The position numbers and the translations under genes are program-made. From NCBI RefSeq assembly GCF_900142975.1, contig NZ_LT670848.1, forward strand, positions 2,418,001 to 2,482,000: a stretch of DNA of 64,000 bases, given 5' to 3'. The DNA is from Salegentibacter salegens (GTDB lineage: Bacteria > Bacteroidota > Bacteroidia > Flavobacteriales > Flavobacteriaceae). The notes beneath the pieces were generated by a model. It searched no databases. It saw only the letters and a list, made by a program, of their open reading frames with translations, and was not told the DNA's origin. Below, piece after piece: positions 17,067 through 25,340 of the stretch; position 1 is the stretch's first letter, and each line of letters opens with the position of its first letter.

Positions 17067-17369
17067 GTGAGTGCGTATCATGAAAATCTTATCATTTTCT
17101 TAACCGTTTCCCCGCTTTTCTTCTTTATAATAGCGGTGAGCTTTAGGCTATTAGACAACAGCGCACTACTCTTTTTACAAAAAGATATTCTTGTTACTTC
17201 TGCAAATGTTTCGGTTACCTCTATTAAAAATCAGATTAATAAAACCGATGATAAAGAATTTAAAGAGAAGTTAAGACTTGCCCTGCTTTACAGAAGATTG
17301 CACCGCACCTGCCTCATTTTAATGTTACTTTCAATCCCATTAATGTTCACCGGTTATTTTATGTTATAG
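17067..17369 (+). CDS. Small membrane protein, DUF2721-like
   Basis: A 100-residue protein with two hydrophobic segments (residues 8-28 and 82-99) separated by a charged, helical stretch (KNQINKTDDKEFKEKLR). The layout recalls DUF2721 proteins, but the assignment is weak. The only in-frame start before the first helix is GTG at 17067, 12 bases after the protease stop, so it belongs to the dCMP deaminase/protease run. Its end overlaps the convergent flavoprotein gene by six bases. Function unknown. Confidence 0.6.
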   Translation: MSAYHENLIIFLTVSPLFFFIIAVSFRLLDNSALLFLQKDILVTSANVSVTSIKNQINKTDDKEFKEKLRLALLYRRLHRTCLILMLLSIPLMFTGYFML

Positions 17370-17969
17370 CAGCTTGTCGTGCACCTTAGTGTGCTCTCCT
17401 TTCCACCAACTTAAAATATCTGTAGCTACACTTGCGCCACTCCCACAGGCTATAGAAAATTGACTGCGCCATCCAGCAAGACTACCGGCTACGTACAATC
17501 CCGGTTTTACTAAATGATCTTCATTTTTTAACTGAATACGCTCCTTGGAAACTTTCGCTTTTTTATGCGGAATTACTTCATCTTCCAAACCTTTTATCCT
17601 GAAGGGACTTGCATATCCAGTTGCCATTACTACATTTTCAGCTTCGTAAGTGTTTTTATTGGTAACTACGCTGAAACCTTCTTGTAACTGAATAATCTCT
17701 TTTACCTTTTCCGCGGCTATTTGTTCAATTTCAGGATATTGTTCCTCTAAATGCAAAATTCCTTCTTTTAGAATTTGTTGCCCTGAAGTTCCTGGTACAA
17801 CACCCAAAACATTATTTAAAAGCGCCGAGTTTAAATGTGAAGCTTTTTGATGAATAAGTATTCCCACCTTTTTATTAGAGACAATATTATTATGAAGTGC
17901 CGATCCCAAAATAAGTGCACAAGACATTCCAGCAGCGCCCCCGCCAAGAATGAGTACGTCAAATTTCAT
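17364..17969 (-). CDS. Small FAD-dependent oxidoreductase (thioredoxin-reductase-like fold)
   Basis: A 201-residue flavoprotein with an N-terminal FAD-binding motif DVLILGGGAAGMSCALILG, a middle segment ENVVMATGYASPF and a C-terminal LYVAGSLAGWRSQFSIACGSG block. It has no CxxC redox centre and no full NADPH domain, so it is not thioredoxin reductase itself. I use the ATG at 17969, directly before KFDVLILGGG, rather than a start 24 bases upstream. The upstream small membrane gene ends one base before it, suggesting one transcript with marC. Substrate unknown. Confidence 0.8.
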   Translation of the reverse strand: MKFDVLILGGGAAGMSCALILGSALHNNIVSNKKVGILIHQKASHLNSALLNNVLGVVPGTSGQQILKEGILHLEEQYPEIEQIAAEKVKEIIQLQEGFSVVTNKNTYEAENVVMATGYASPFRIKGLEDEVIPHKKAKVSKERIQLKNEDHLVKPGLYVAGSLAGWRSQFSIACGSGASVATDILSWWKGEHTKVHDKLL

Positions 17970-17970
17970 A

Positions 17971-18168
17971 TTAAGAATTATGTTTTTTCGCAATACTTCT
18001 TGAGGTTAATAAAATCCCCATTAGAATAATAATGCAAAGACTTCCTACAATAACAAGCACTCCGATCCCGCTATCTCCTTTTAAAAGATCATCAAAATTC
18101 AATACAGTTGTGCTATAGCCAATAACGACCACAGCTAAAAAAATTACGGTATAAATAAATAACTTCAT
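17971..18168 (-). CDS. Small two-helix membrane protein, unknown
   Basis: A 65-residue protein with hydrophobic helices at about residues 3-22 and 35-54 and a basic C-terminal tail (SRSIAKKHNS). It sits between marC (4-base overlap with its stop) and the flavoprotein gene (1-base gap), so it is translated as part of that operon. I recognise no family. The tight spacing and absence of any competing frame support it as a real gene. Confidence 0.65.
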   Translation of the reverse strand: MKLFIYTVIFLAVVVIGYSTTVLNFDDLLKGDSGIGVLVIVGSLCIIILMGILLTSRSIAKKHNS

Positions 18169-18746
18169 GAAAATAAACTCTGAATGTTAGTGGCGAACAA
18201 TTTTACGGCAATAGCCAATAAAATTACACCGAATACTTTTCTAATTACACTAATTCCCTGGCTGCCTAAAACTCTTTCCATTTTGGTAGAAGATTTTAGT
18301 ACAATGTATACAAAGATAATATTGATAAGTATAGCTACAATGATATTTACCGCTTCATATTCTGCCTGAAGCGAAACAAGGGTGGTAAGTGTACCTGCCC
18401 CGGCAATTAAAGGAAATGCCAAAGGCACCACAGAGGCGGTTTCTGGTTCATCATCCTTATAAAGTGTAATCCCCAATATCATTTCCAGGGCAAGGAAAAA
18501 CAAGATAAACGCTCCTGCCACGGCAAAAGAGTTTACATCTATTCCAATTAGATTCAAAATCTCTTTTCCAACAAAAAGGAAAACAATCATAATCACTCCC
18601 GCGACCACTGAAGCCTTTTCACTTTGAATATGACCTACTTTTTTACGCAGGTCTATAATAATAGGGATACTTCCAATAATATCAATTACCGCGAAAAGAA
18701 TCATTCCGGCGGTAAAAATCTGTTTTGCGTCGAGCAATTTCCACAT
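18165..18746 (-). CDS. MarC-family integral membrane protein
   Basis: A 193-residue six-helix inner-membrane protein. The segment FAVIDIIGSIPIIIDL and the mid-protein PLAFPLIAGAGTLTTL are the two family signature repeats. MarC/YhgN proteins have unknown transport function; the earlier link to multiple antibiotic resistance was withdrawn for E. coli MarC. It is the first gene of a three-gene minus-strand operon and has a consensus promoter 25 bases upstream. Confidence 0.9.
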   Translation of the reverse strand: MWKLLDAKQIFTAGMILFAVIDIIGSIPIIIDLRKKVGHIQSEKASVVAGVIMIVFLFVGKEILNLIGIDVNSFAVAGAFILFFLALEMILGITLYKDDEPETASVVPLAFPLIAGAGTLTTLVSLQAEYEAVNIIVAILINIIFVYIVLKSSTKMERVLGSQGISVIRKVFGVILLAIAVKLFATNIQSLFS

Positions 18747-18770
18747 AACTCACTTTTTGAAAATTTTGCG

Positions 18771-18800
18771 CAAAATTAAATTTTAAAAACACAGCATCAA
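18771..18800 (-). promoter_or_regulatory. Consensus promoter of the marC operon
   Basis: On the minus strand TTG (18800-18798), exactly 19 bases, then TAATTTTG (18778-18771), predicting a leader of about 20 bases. The remaining spacer up to 19050 is AT-rich and holds no other gene that I can see. Confidence 0.65.
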
Positions 18801-19050
18801 GGAATTAACAAGTAAAATTTTTATTAAAATTGAGCTAATTTTTTTAAGCCTCTCAACACTAATTGCTATTAAATAAAACCGCTGAAATTTTTGCATAAGA
18901 TTTGTCAAAAAATACTCATTATCAGGTATTGTAACAATTTACAGATCAGCATATTTTTAAATATCCCCACACCAAATCCCCTGATTCGAGTACTTTTTTT
19001 CTGATTAATATGGAAGACATTCTTTTAATTATATCTGTAAATTTTTAAAG

Positions 19051-19699
19051 ATGAAAACAAGTTTAAACATTCTAATTATTTGCGCAATTATGCTCGGTAG
19101 TGGAAATATCAACGCGCAGGAATCTATCTATAAATGAAGATTCATCAAAGGAAAGAAAGCTGAGACCGTTTAGGATTGGAGCAAAAGTTGGATTTCCAAA
19201 TATTATAGGCGGAAATCTCGAATATGTCACGCCCCTTCTTAACGAAAAACTGGCGGTTAGTATAGATTATTCTACTATAAAATCTGATTGGCTAATTGAA
19301 GAAGAAAACGCCTCTGAAAACAATGAACTTGATTATACTTATATTGAAGGTGGACTTAATTACTACTTATTTAAACCAGGCAGAGGTTTATACGGCGGTT
19401 TGAGCTATGGAAATATCAATATTAAAGGAACAGTTCATTATGAAGATTCCAGGGACATTATAGATAGCTCACATGGATCAATAAATATTAAGCTAGGCGC
19501 GAAACTCGGTGGGTTATTCTACTTTAGACCAGAAGTGGGTTACTCCTTCTCCTCTTTACCCGAGAATGTAGAAGCTACAAAAGTTTATAATGATGGCAGT
19601 CGGGAAACCATAAAATTCGAATTTGATTCTGAAGTAACACCTTACAATTTACTATTCTCTGGTCTTATGGCAAACATAGGGATCGGATTTGCTTTTTAA
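19051..19699 (+). pseudogene. Beta-barrel outer-membrane protein, frameshifted after the signal peptide
   Basis: An ATG at 19051 opens a clean signal peptide (MKTSLNILIICAIMLG then INAQ) but stops at 19135-19137. The mature part, about 185 residues beginning near NEDSSKERKLRPF and ending IGIGFAF, is in the +1 frame. The junction carries a tandem TCTATCTA (19123-19130); removing one TCTA unit restores one frame of about 214 codons with a signal peptide directly joined to the barrel. The mature part resembles small outer-membrane beta-barrel proteins. An ATG at 19100 in the second frame would give a protein with no signal peptide. It may be a true null, a phase-variable locus or an assembly error. 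Confidence 0.8.
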
Positions 19700-19845
19700 A
19701 AACCTCAGCTTTTTCATTAGTAATACCGGGATTTATAATTTCGGTTATTCATTTCTGCAATTATCTCTGGATAAAATAAATTTCAATTTAAAAAATTCAT
19801 AATAGAATTATTGCGTAAAACTTTCCCTATCAAGCAAGTTAAATT

Positions 19846-19853
19846 TATATTTG
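19846..19853 (+). promoter_or_regulatory. -7 element TATATTTG at the DUF3109 gene
   Basis: An exact TAnnTTTG match ending 4 bases before the ATG at 19858, which would put the transcript start at about the start codon. There is no good TTG at the usual distance. Confidence 0.45.
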
Positions 19854-19857
19854 CGGC

Positions 19858-20421
19858 ATGTTTCAAATAGGAAAAACCATAGTTTCAGAAGAGATCTTAA
19901 CCAAAGATTTTGTGTGTAACCTCTCGGCCTGCAAAGGTGCCTGCTGTGTAGATGGCGATGCCGGTGCGCCGGTAACTCCAGAGGAACGTCAAATTCTAGA
20001 CGAAATCTACCCAAAAGTAAAACCTTATTTGAGGCAAAAAGGAATAGATGCCATAGAAAAACAAGGCACTTACATCACCACTGATCTTGATGAAATTGAA
20101 ACCCCGTTAATAGATGGCGCCGATTGTGCCTACGTCACTTTTGATGATAATGGCATTGCCCTATGCGGAATTGAAGAAGCTTACAACCAGGGCGATATTG
20201 ATTTTAAAAAACCTATTTCCTGCCACTTATACCCCATAAGAATCCAGGAATACACAGAATTCTCTGCAGTAAACTATCATAAATGGCAAATTTGTGATGA
20301 TGCCTGTAGCCTGGGAGCCGAACTTCAGGTGCCAGTTTATAAATTCACTAAAGACGCTCTTATAAGAAAATTTGGCGAAGATTGGTACAATCAATTAGAA
20401 GCAGCTGCAAAAGACCTTTAA
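19858..20421 (+). CDS. DUF3109 family Cys-rich protein
   Basis: A 187-residue protein conserved in Bacteroidota. Cysteines cluster in CNLSACKGACC (residues 20-30), with later ones in DCAYV, LCGIEE, SCHLYPIR and ICDDAC. The CxxxCxxxCC pattern resembles YkgJ/UPF0153-type proteins thought to bind iron-sulphur or zinc; no activity is established for the family. The ATG at 19858 is just after a -7 box. It stands alone on its transcript as far as can be seen. Confidence 0.85.
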   Translation: MFQIGKTIVSEEILTKDFVCNLSACKGACCVDGDAGAPVTPEERQILDEIYPKVKPYLRQKGIDAIEKQGTYITTDLDEIETPLIDGADCAYVTFDDNGIALCGIEEAYNQGDIDFKKPISCHLYPIRIQEYTEFSAVNYHKWQICDDACSLGAELQVPVYKFTKDALIRKFGEDWYNQLEAAAKDL

Positions 20422-20585
20422 ACACTGGGATTCCCACCCACACAATTGATTTTCAGGATATTATTTTAAATATTCTAAAAGATTTTGTAACTTCAATTTT
20501 GAATTTCGCCCCGAAATAAATCGGTATTATCCCTAAAACCGGTAGTTAATTATTCCCTACATTATTTTCAATTTCGCCCCTACCC

Positions 20586-20613
20586 GTAAGCTTTCGCTTA
20601 CAGTTTATTTTAT
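20586..20613 (+). terminator. Weak hairpin with T-rich tail
   Basis: GTAAGC (20586-20591) and GCTTAC (20596-20601) flank a TTTC tetraloop, followed by AGTTTATTTTATA. It may end the DUF3109 transcript, or it may sit in the leader of the next gene. Confidence 0.35.
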
Positions 20614-20630
20614 AACCTAAAATTTATATT

Positions 20631-21446
20631 ATGAAAAAACTCATCTTATTAGGGTGCTCTCTTTTACTTTGTATTTCTACTACAGAGGCCCAGTTTCTAA
20701 AGAAATTAAAAGAAAAAGTAGAAAAAAAAGTTGAACACGCAGTAACCGAAAATATTTCAGATAAAGCTGCTAATGAAGCCAACAAGTCCCTCAACAAAAT
20801 GTGGGAAACCAATCTCAAAAACAGCCCTATCCCAATGGGCGCAAACCGTGTAGATATTAGTGAGGTTCCACAATCTTACGATTTTAACTGGGAATACCAG
20901 TTGAATATGGAAACTAAAGATGGAAAGGTAGATATGACTTACCTTCTTAAGGAGGATGCTCCCTATTTCGGAATGCGGGTGCCGCAAGCTGAAGGTATGT
21001 TTATGGTGCTGGATATGGATAGGAAACTCACAGTTATGTATCTATCTTCTGATGACACGAATTTTATTACCGCCAGTAAAACCAATACAGAAGAAGAAGC
21101 AACGAATCCTTATGAAAATTCAGAATTAAAGAAAATAGGGACAAAAAATATCCTGGGTTACGAATGCCAGGGTTATGAAACCGAAACAGAAGAACACAAA
21201 TTCACCTTTTATCTTACCAGGGAAGCTCCCATTAGCTTCGCAAATATGTATAGTGATAAGAAAAGCAATATTCCAAAAGGTTGGAATGCAGACTGGCTGG
21301 AGGATGGCGATGCTTTAATGATGGAAATGCTAATGGTAGATAAAAATAATCCCGATCATAACACCAATATGCGATGTACCGGACTGGAGAAAAAATCTTT
21401 TACAATAAACAAGGAAAACTATAATGCCCTTGGCACATCGAAATAA
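20631..21446 (+). CDS. Secreted DUF4412-type protein
   Basis: A 271-residue exported protein. The signal peptide ends about residue 20 (TTEAQ) and is followed by a charged helical stretch (KKLKEKVEKKVEHAV) before a beta-rich domain of the DUF4412 type (KKIGTKNILGYECQGYETE). The family is unknown in function and often near other envelope genes in Bacteroidota. It is first of three same-strand genes with gaps of 11 and 3 bases. Confidence 0.8.
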   Translation: MKKLILLGCSLLLCISTTEAQFLKKLKEKVEKKVEHAVTENISDKAANEANKSLNKMWETNLKNSPIPMGANRVDISEVPQSYDFNWEYQLNMETKDGKVDMTYLLKEDAPYFGMRVPQAEGMFMVLDMDRKLTVMYLSSDDTNFITASKTNTEEEATNPYENSELKKIGTKNILGYECQGYETETEEHKFTFYLTREAPISFANMYSDKKSNIPKGWNADWLEDGDALMMEMLMVDKNNPDHNTNMRCTGLEKKSFTINKENYNALGTSK

Positions 21447-21457
21447 AAAATAGAATT

Positions 21458-21814
21458 ATGGAAAATTCAGAGACACACCACAGCCACGAAGCGAACAGCA
21501 CTTTTGATCCTAAAACGATAGCTATTATTGCTTATTTAACCATTATCGGCCTGGTGGTAGCTTTTGTTTTAAACAATGATAAAAAAGACGAATTTGCAGC
21601 ATTTCATATTAAACAATCCCTGGGATTGGTAATAATTAGTTTAGGACTTTTTATAATTGGAATGATCCCAATTCTTGGATGGATTCTAAGTTTTCTCGGT
21701 TCAATTTTCTTGCTGTATTTATGGATTATGGGGCTTATTAATGCCGTTAATCATAAAACAAAAACGGTTCCCATTTTAGGGCACCAGTTTGAGAAATGGT
21801 TTGCCAATATCTAA
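21458..21814 (+). CDS. DUF4870/Tic20-like membrane protein
   Basis: A 118-residue protein with a His-rich N-terminus (ETHHSHEANS) and three hydrophobic helices between residues 22 and 102. The motif DEFAAFHIKQSLGLVI before the second helix is typical of DUF4870 proteins related to the Tic20-like group. Function is unknown. It is the middle gene of a three-gene run, starting 11 bases after the DUF4412 gene. Confidence 0.82.
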   Translation: MENSETHHSHEANSTFDPKTIAIIAYLTIIGLVVAFVLNNDKKDEFAAFHIKQSLGLVIISLGLFIIGMIPILGWILSFLGSIFLLYLWIMGLINAVNHKTKTVPILGHQFEKWFANI

Positions 21815-21817
21815 AAA

Positions 21818-22555
21818 ATGAAAGCATTAACCATAAGCTTATTTACCTGTTTTCTATTTAGCTTCAATGCTATTTCTCAAAATACCATTGAAGCTAATGT
21901 TGAAAACTGGGAATATGGCACTGCCAAAATTGGAGTGCTGGATTTTATATCCGGAAGCACCCAAAAATTTGGCAGCATAGATAAAAACGGAAATCTAAGC
22001 ATTGAACTGCAGCCTAATTTTCTTCAAAAAATGAAAGAACAAATGGAGAAAGAACAGGAAAAATCCCCTGAAGGTTGGAAGGCTTCCTTAAAAACCGTTT
22101 CCAAAACTTTCTCCTGCTTTTCTGGCGATTTAACCTATAAAAATGGGGACACCAATCTTAGCAGTTTACCCAAACAGCTTGTGGTGTTTAAAAATGAGAA
22201 AGAAATTTTGGGCATACTTATGCCCGCTTCCAATAAAGCTATTGCAGATTTTTTCTTTTCAAATAGCGAAGAAAATAGCACCACCGGCAAATATTTGGAG
22301 TGGACATATCTCGATGAACCTGCAACGGTAAAAGGTACTTGTAACACCACTACTTTCACACAAGCCGAAAATGAAAGTTTTAAAGCTGCAAAAACTTACT
22401 CTTTAGATTTGAAAAAAGGCTGGAATCTTATTGAATATCACATTACTGAAGTTTTTGAAGATTCTACCGGACAAATCTATCCTAAAACAACCGAGATTCA
22501 ACTCATTAAAAATATCCCATCAGAAATAAACTGGTATTTTTCAGCCGAAAAATAA
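21818..22555 (+). CDS. Secreted protein of unknown function
   Basis: A 245-residue exported protein. The signal peptide is residues 1-20, ending FNAISQ. The mature protein begins with a short beta domain (TIEANVENWEYGTAKIGVLD) and ends with KKGWNLIEYHITEVF and INWYFSAEK. No family recognised. It begins 3 bases after the DUF4870 gene, so all three are one operon and may act together at the envelope; that is inference from spacing only. Confidence 0.72.
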   Translation: MKALTISLFTCFLFSFNAISQNTIEANVENWEYGTAKIGVLDFISGSTQKFGSIDKNGNLSIELQPNFLQKMKEQMEKEQEKSPEGWKASLKTVSKTFSCFSGDLTYKNGDTNLSSLPKQLVVFKNEKEILGILMPASNKAIADFFFSNSEENSTTGKYLEWTYLDEPATVKGTCNTTTFTQAENESFKAAKTYSLDLKKGWNLIEYHITEVFEDSTGQIYPKTTEIQLIKNIPSEINWYFSAEK

Positions 22556-22803
22556 TATTCTAATTTATACCACGGGAAGTCTTTCGCTTGTAAAATTTAA
22601 CATTTGTTTTATCACCTACTTTTCAACATTCATAATTTATAAATTTCGCGGCACTAGTAGTATCAGGCTACACAAACTGCTTGTAATTAGTTTTTTGTGT
22701 TGAAAACTTTAGAAAAAAATTAAACAAAGCATATTAGCAGAACGATAAATTTTTCTAATATTTGTTACTGAATTAATAAAATAAACAGTAACCCCCCACA
22801 TAA

Positions 22804-23736
22804 ATGAGTAAACAGGAACCCTTGCTACGGGACAACAAAGACAGATTTGTAATATTTCCTGTGAAACACAACGATATCTGGGATGCCTATAAAGCTATTG
22901 AAGCTAACTTCTGGACTTCGGGACAAATAGATATTCAAAAAGATTTATTAGCCTGGCAGGAATTAAATGATGAAAAACGCCTGTTTCTAAATAAAATACT
23001 CTGTTTAATACTTTCTTCAGAAAAAAACCTAAGTGGGTTAACCAGAAAAGTTAGCAAAAAAATTAATTTTCCTGAAGCCCGATCCTTTCTCGATCTGCAA
23101 CTCGTCATGGAAAATACACATACAGAAGCTTATAGTATGTGTTTAAATTCCCTTTTTAATACAACCCAACAAGAAGAAATTTTTAAAGAAATTGAAGAAA
23201 TCCCTGCTACTGCTGCCAGGGAAGAATGGATACAAAAATGGTCAAACAGTACTTCTTTTGCTGAAAAATTAGTAGCTCTTGCCACAGCAAAAAGTATCTT
23301 TTCCTACAGTAGTTTTGCTACTATTTTCTGGATAAAAAATTGCGGTTTAATACCGGGGCTTTGTTACACCTACGAAACGATTTACCGGGATAAAGCCCTG
23401 CATCGCGATTTCACAACGCAATTATTTAGAGATCATCTTTTAGAGGAAATTTCAGATAAAAAAATACAGCAAATTATTGGTGAAGCCGTAGCTATAGAAA
23501 AAGAATTCATTGCTAAATATCTTCCTTTAGATTTAATTGGGCTAAAAACGAAATCTCTAACCGAATACCTGGAGTATGAAGGCCGAAGGTTGTTTACCGA
23601 TTTAATGCTAAACCGAAGCTTAAAAGAAGAACATTTAGCGAAAGAAAACTTAGTAAATAAGCGAGCAAAAGATTTTTCTCAAACTAATAAAACAGATAAA
23701 GATTTTAATAAAATCAGTAAAAAAACTGATTTGTAG
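22804..23736 (+). CDS. Ribonucleotide-reductase R2-like protein with altered metal site
   Basis: A 310-residue ferritin-like protein alignable over most of its length with class I RNR small subunits (NrdB). Kept: Trp37 (FWT), Glu103 and His106 (MENTH), Tyr110 at the radical-tyrosine position, Asp196 and His200 (YRDKALH). Changed: the first Asp ligand is Glu73 (LSSEK where R2 has AASDG), and two Glu ligands are Lys163 (ATAKSIF for AxxEGIF) and Lys197 (RDK for RDE). The C-terminal tail lacks the radical-transfer Tyr and R1-binding tail and ends in Lys/Asp/Asn-rich sequence. Known class Ie R2 proteins also replace ligands (QSK or VPK) and are metal-free; this E-E-H-K-K-H set differs. It is followed by its own terminator and then dgt. 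Either a novel R2 variant or a repurposed, catalytically changed paralogue. Confidence 0.88.
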   Translation: MSKQEPLLRDNKDRFVIFPVKHNDIWDAYKAIEANFWTSGQIDIQKDLLAWQELNDEKRLFLNKILCLILSSEKNLSGLTRKVSKKINFPEARSFLDLQLVMENTHTEAYSMCLNSLFNTTQQEEIFKEIEEIPATAAREEWIQKWSNSTSFAEKLVALATAKSIFSYSSFATIFWIKNCGLIPGLCYTYETIYRDKALHRDFTTQLFRDHLLEEISDKKIQQIIGEAVAIEKEFIAKYLPLDLIGLKTKSLTEYLEYEGRRLFTDLMLNRSLKEEHLAKENLVNKRAKDFSQTNKTDKDFNKISKKTDL

Positions 23737-23739
23737 AAA

Positions 23740-23787
23740 CTGGAACCGGCGTCATGCTCCCCAATGTGACGCTGTTTCAGTTTTTTA
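23740..23787 (+). terminator. Intrinsic terminator of the R2-like gene
   Basis: GCGTCA (23749-23754) pairs with TGACGC (23767-23772), extended by CTGGAAC with GTTTCAG, followed by TTTTTTATT. It lies directly after the stop codon, so dgt probably has its own promoter. Confidence 0.85.
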
Positions 23788-23955
23788 TTAACCGGCGTCT
23801 TTATTACCCTTATACAATTTTTAAATCTTCCCCAGCCTGAAATAAACTCTTCAGGAAAGTACTTCCAGCAAAGTTTCCTCAACCGGCCAATATTCTTAAG
23901 GCTTTTTCTATTTTTGAAGAGGAATTACAAATTCGATTTTAAACAACACTAAATT

Positions 23956-25308
23956 ATGATGAACTGGGAGCAACTTCTTTCCTTAAAACGTTTTGGAGAC
24001 ACTCATAAACGTTTACGAAAAGAGCAAAACGAAACCCGATTAGGTTTTGAGGTAGATTACGACCGTATTATTTTCTCATCGGCTTTTAGAAGTTTGCAGG
24101 ATAAAACTCAGGTAATTCCGCTTTCTAAAACCGACTTTGTGCATACCCGCTTAACGCATAGCCTGGAAGTTTCAGTAGTTGGCCGATCTTTAGGTAGACT
24201 GGCAGGACAAAAAATTCTGGAAAAACATCCGCAACTTGAAAAAAGCCACGCTTATAGAATGAATGATTTTGGAGCTATTGTTGCCGCTGCGGCATTGGCT
24301 CACGATATTGGGAATCCGCCTTTTGGCCATTCAGGAGAAAAAGCTATCGGGGAATATTTTAGTCACGGTAATGGAAAACGCTTCAAAGATGAACTTTCCC
24401 CAAAAGAATATCAGGATCTTGTAAAATTTGAAGGGAACGCCAACGGTTTTAAAATCCTTACCCAAAACAAACCGGGCATCGCCGGGGGGCTTCGGCTTTC
24501 TTATGCTACTTTGGGAGCTTTTATAAAGTATCCTAAAGAATCTTTACCACATAAACCCACGCAAAATATAGCCGATAAAAAATTTGGGTTTTTCCAGACC
24601 GAAAAAGAAATTTTTGAAGAGGTTGCTACCGAACTCGGCTTACTAAAAACCGGAAAAGACGGCGATGTGAGTTATTACCGGCATCCGCTGGCATTCCTGG
24701 TAGAAGCAGCCGATGATATTTGTTATACCATAATAGATTTTGAAGACGGTATTAACCTGGGACTTATAGATGAAGATTATGCGCTGGAATATCTTATAAA
24801 ACTGGTAAAAGACAATATAAACACCGGCAAATATAATAGCCTCACCAATACAGCAGATAGGTTAAGTTACCTAAGAGCCCTGGCCATAAATACATTAATT
24901 ACCGAAGCGGTAGAAACTTTTTTAAAGAATGAAGATGCAATTCTTGCGGGAAATTTTCATCAGGGATTATTAGATAAGAGCAAATACGAAGCTCAAATAG
25001 ACGATATTATTAAAATTAGTATTGAAAAAATCTACCAGAGTGAAGAGGTAATTAGCAAAGAAATTGCCGGCTATAAAATGCTTTCGCACCTTTTAGATAC
25101 TTATACCGAAGCTTTACTTTCGCACAAAGCAGAAGAAAATTCTAATTTTAATAAACTGGTATTAAAATCGGTTCCAAATTTAGCTTATCTACAGGATGAG
25201 AATTCGGTTTACCGGCGCTTATTGGAAATTTGCTCGCACACCGCTTCGTTGACTGATGGTTTTACCGTTGCTTCTTTTGAAAAATATAAAGGAGGAATTA
25301 AATTATAA
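23956..25308 (+). CDS. dgt: dGTP triphosphohydrolase (dGTPase)
   Basis: A 450-residue HD-domain enzyme that splits dGTP (or other dNTPs) into deoxynucleoside and triphosphate. The metal site is visible as RLTHSLEV and AALAHDIGNPPFGHSGE, with a later AADDICYTIIDFEDG. The N-terminal FSSAFRSLQDKTQVIPLS segment is typical of the Dgt subfamily. The start is one of two adjacent ATG codons (23956 or 23959). It follows an R2-like gene, so both neighbours relate to dNTP pools. Confidence 0.94.
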   Translation: MMNWEQLLSLKRFGDTHKRLRKEQNETRLGFEVDYDRIIFSSAFRSLQDKTQVIPLSKTDFVHTRLTHSLEVSVVGRSLGRLAGQKILEKHPQLEKSHAYRMNDFGAIVAAAALAHDIGNPPFGHSGEKAIGEYFSHGNGKRFKDELSPKEYQDLVKFEGNANGFKILTQNKPGIAGGLRLSYATLGAFIKYPKESLPHKPTQNIADKKFGFFQTEKEIFEEVATELGLLKTGKDGDVSYYRHPLAFLVEAADDICYTIIDFEDGINLGLIDEDYALEYLIKLVKDNINTGKYNSLTNTADRLSYLRALAINTLITEAVETFLKNEDAILAGNFHQGLLDKSKYEAQIDDIIKISIEKIYQSEEVISKEIAGYKMLSHLLDTYTEALLSHKAEENSNFNKLVLKSVPNLAYLQDENSVYRRLLEICSHTASLTDGFTVASFEKYKGGIKL

Positions 25309-25310
25309 GA

Positions 25311-25340
25311 AAATGCCGGCTTAAACAGCCGGCCTCTTTA
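25311..25340. terminator. Bidirectional terminator between dgt and the DUF3078 gene
   Basis: GCCGGCT (25315-25321) and AGCCGGC (25327-25333) form a 7-bp GC stem around TAAAC, with A-rich and T-rich flanks. The two genes converge here. Confidence 0.8.

Noticed and set aside
19100-19699. Beta-barrel gene starting at ATG 19100
   Set aside because: It would lack a signal peptide, while a perfect one lies just upstream in another frame, separated by a 4-bp duplication.
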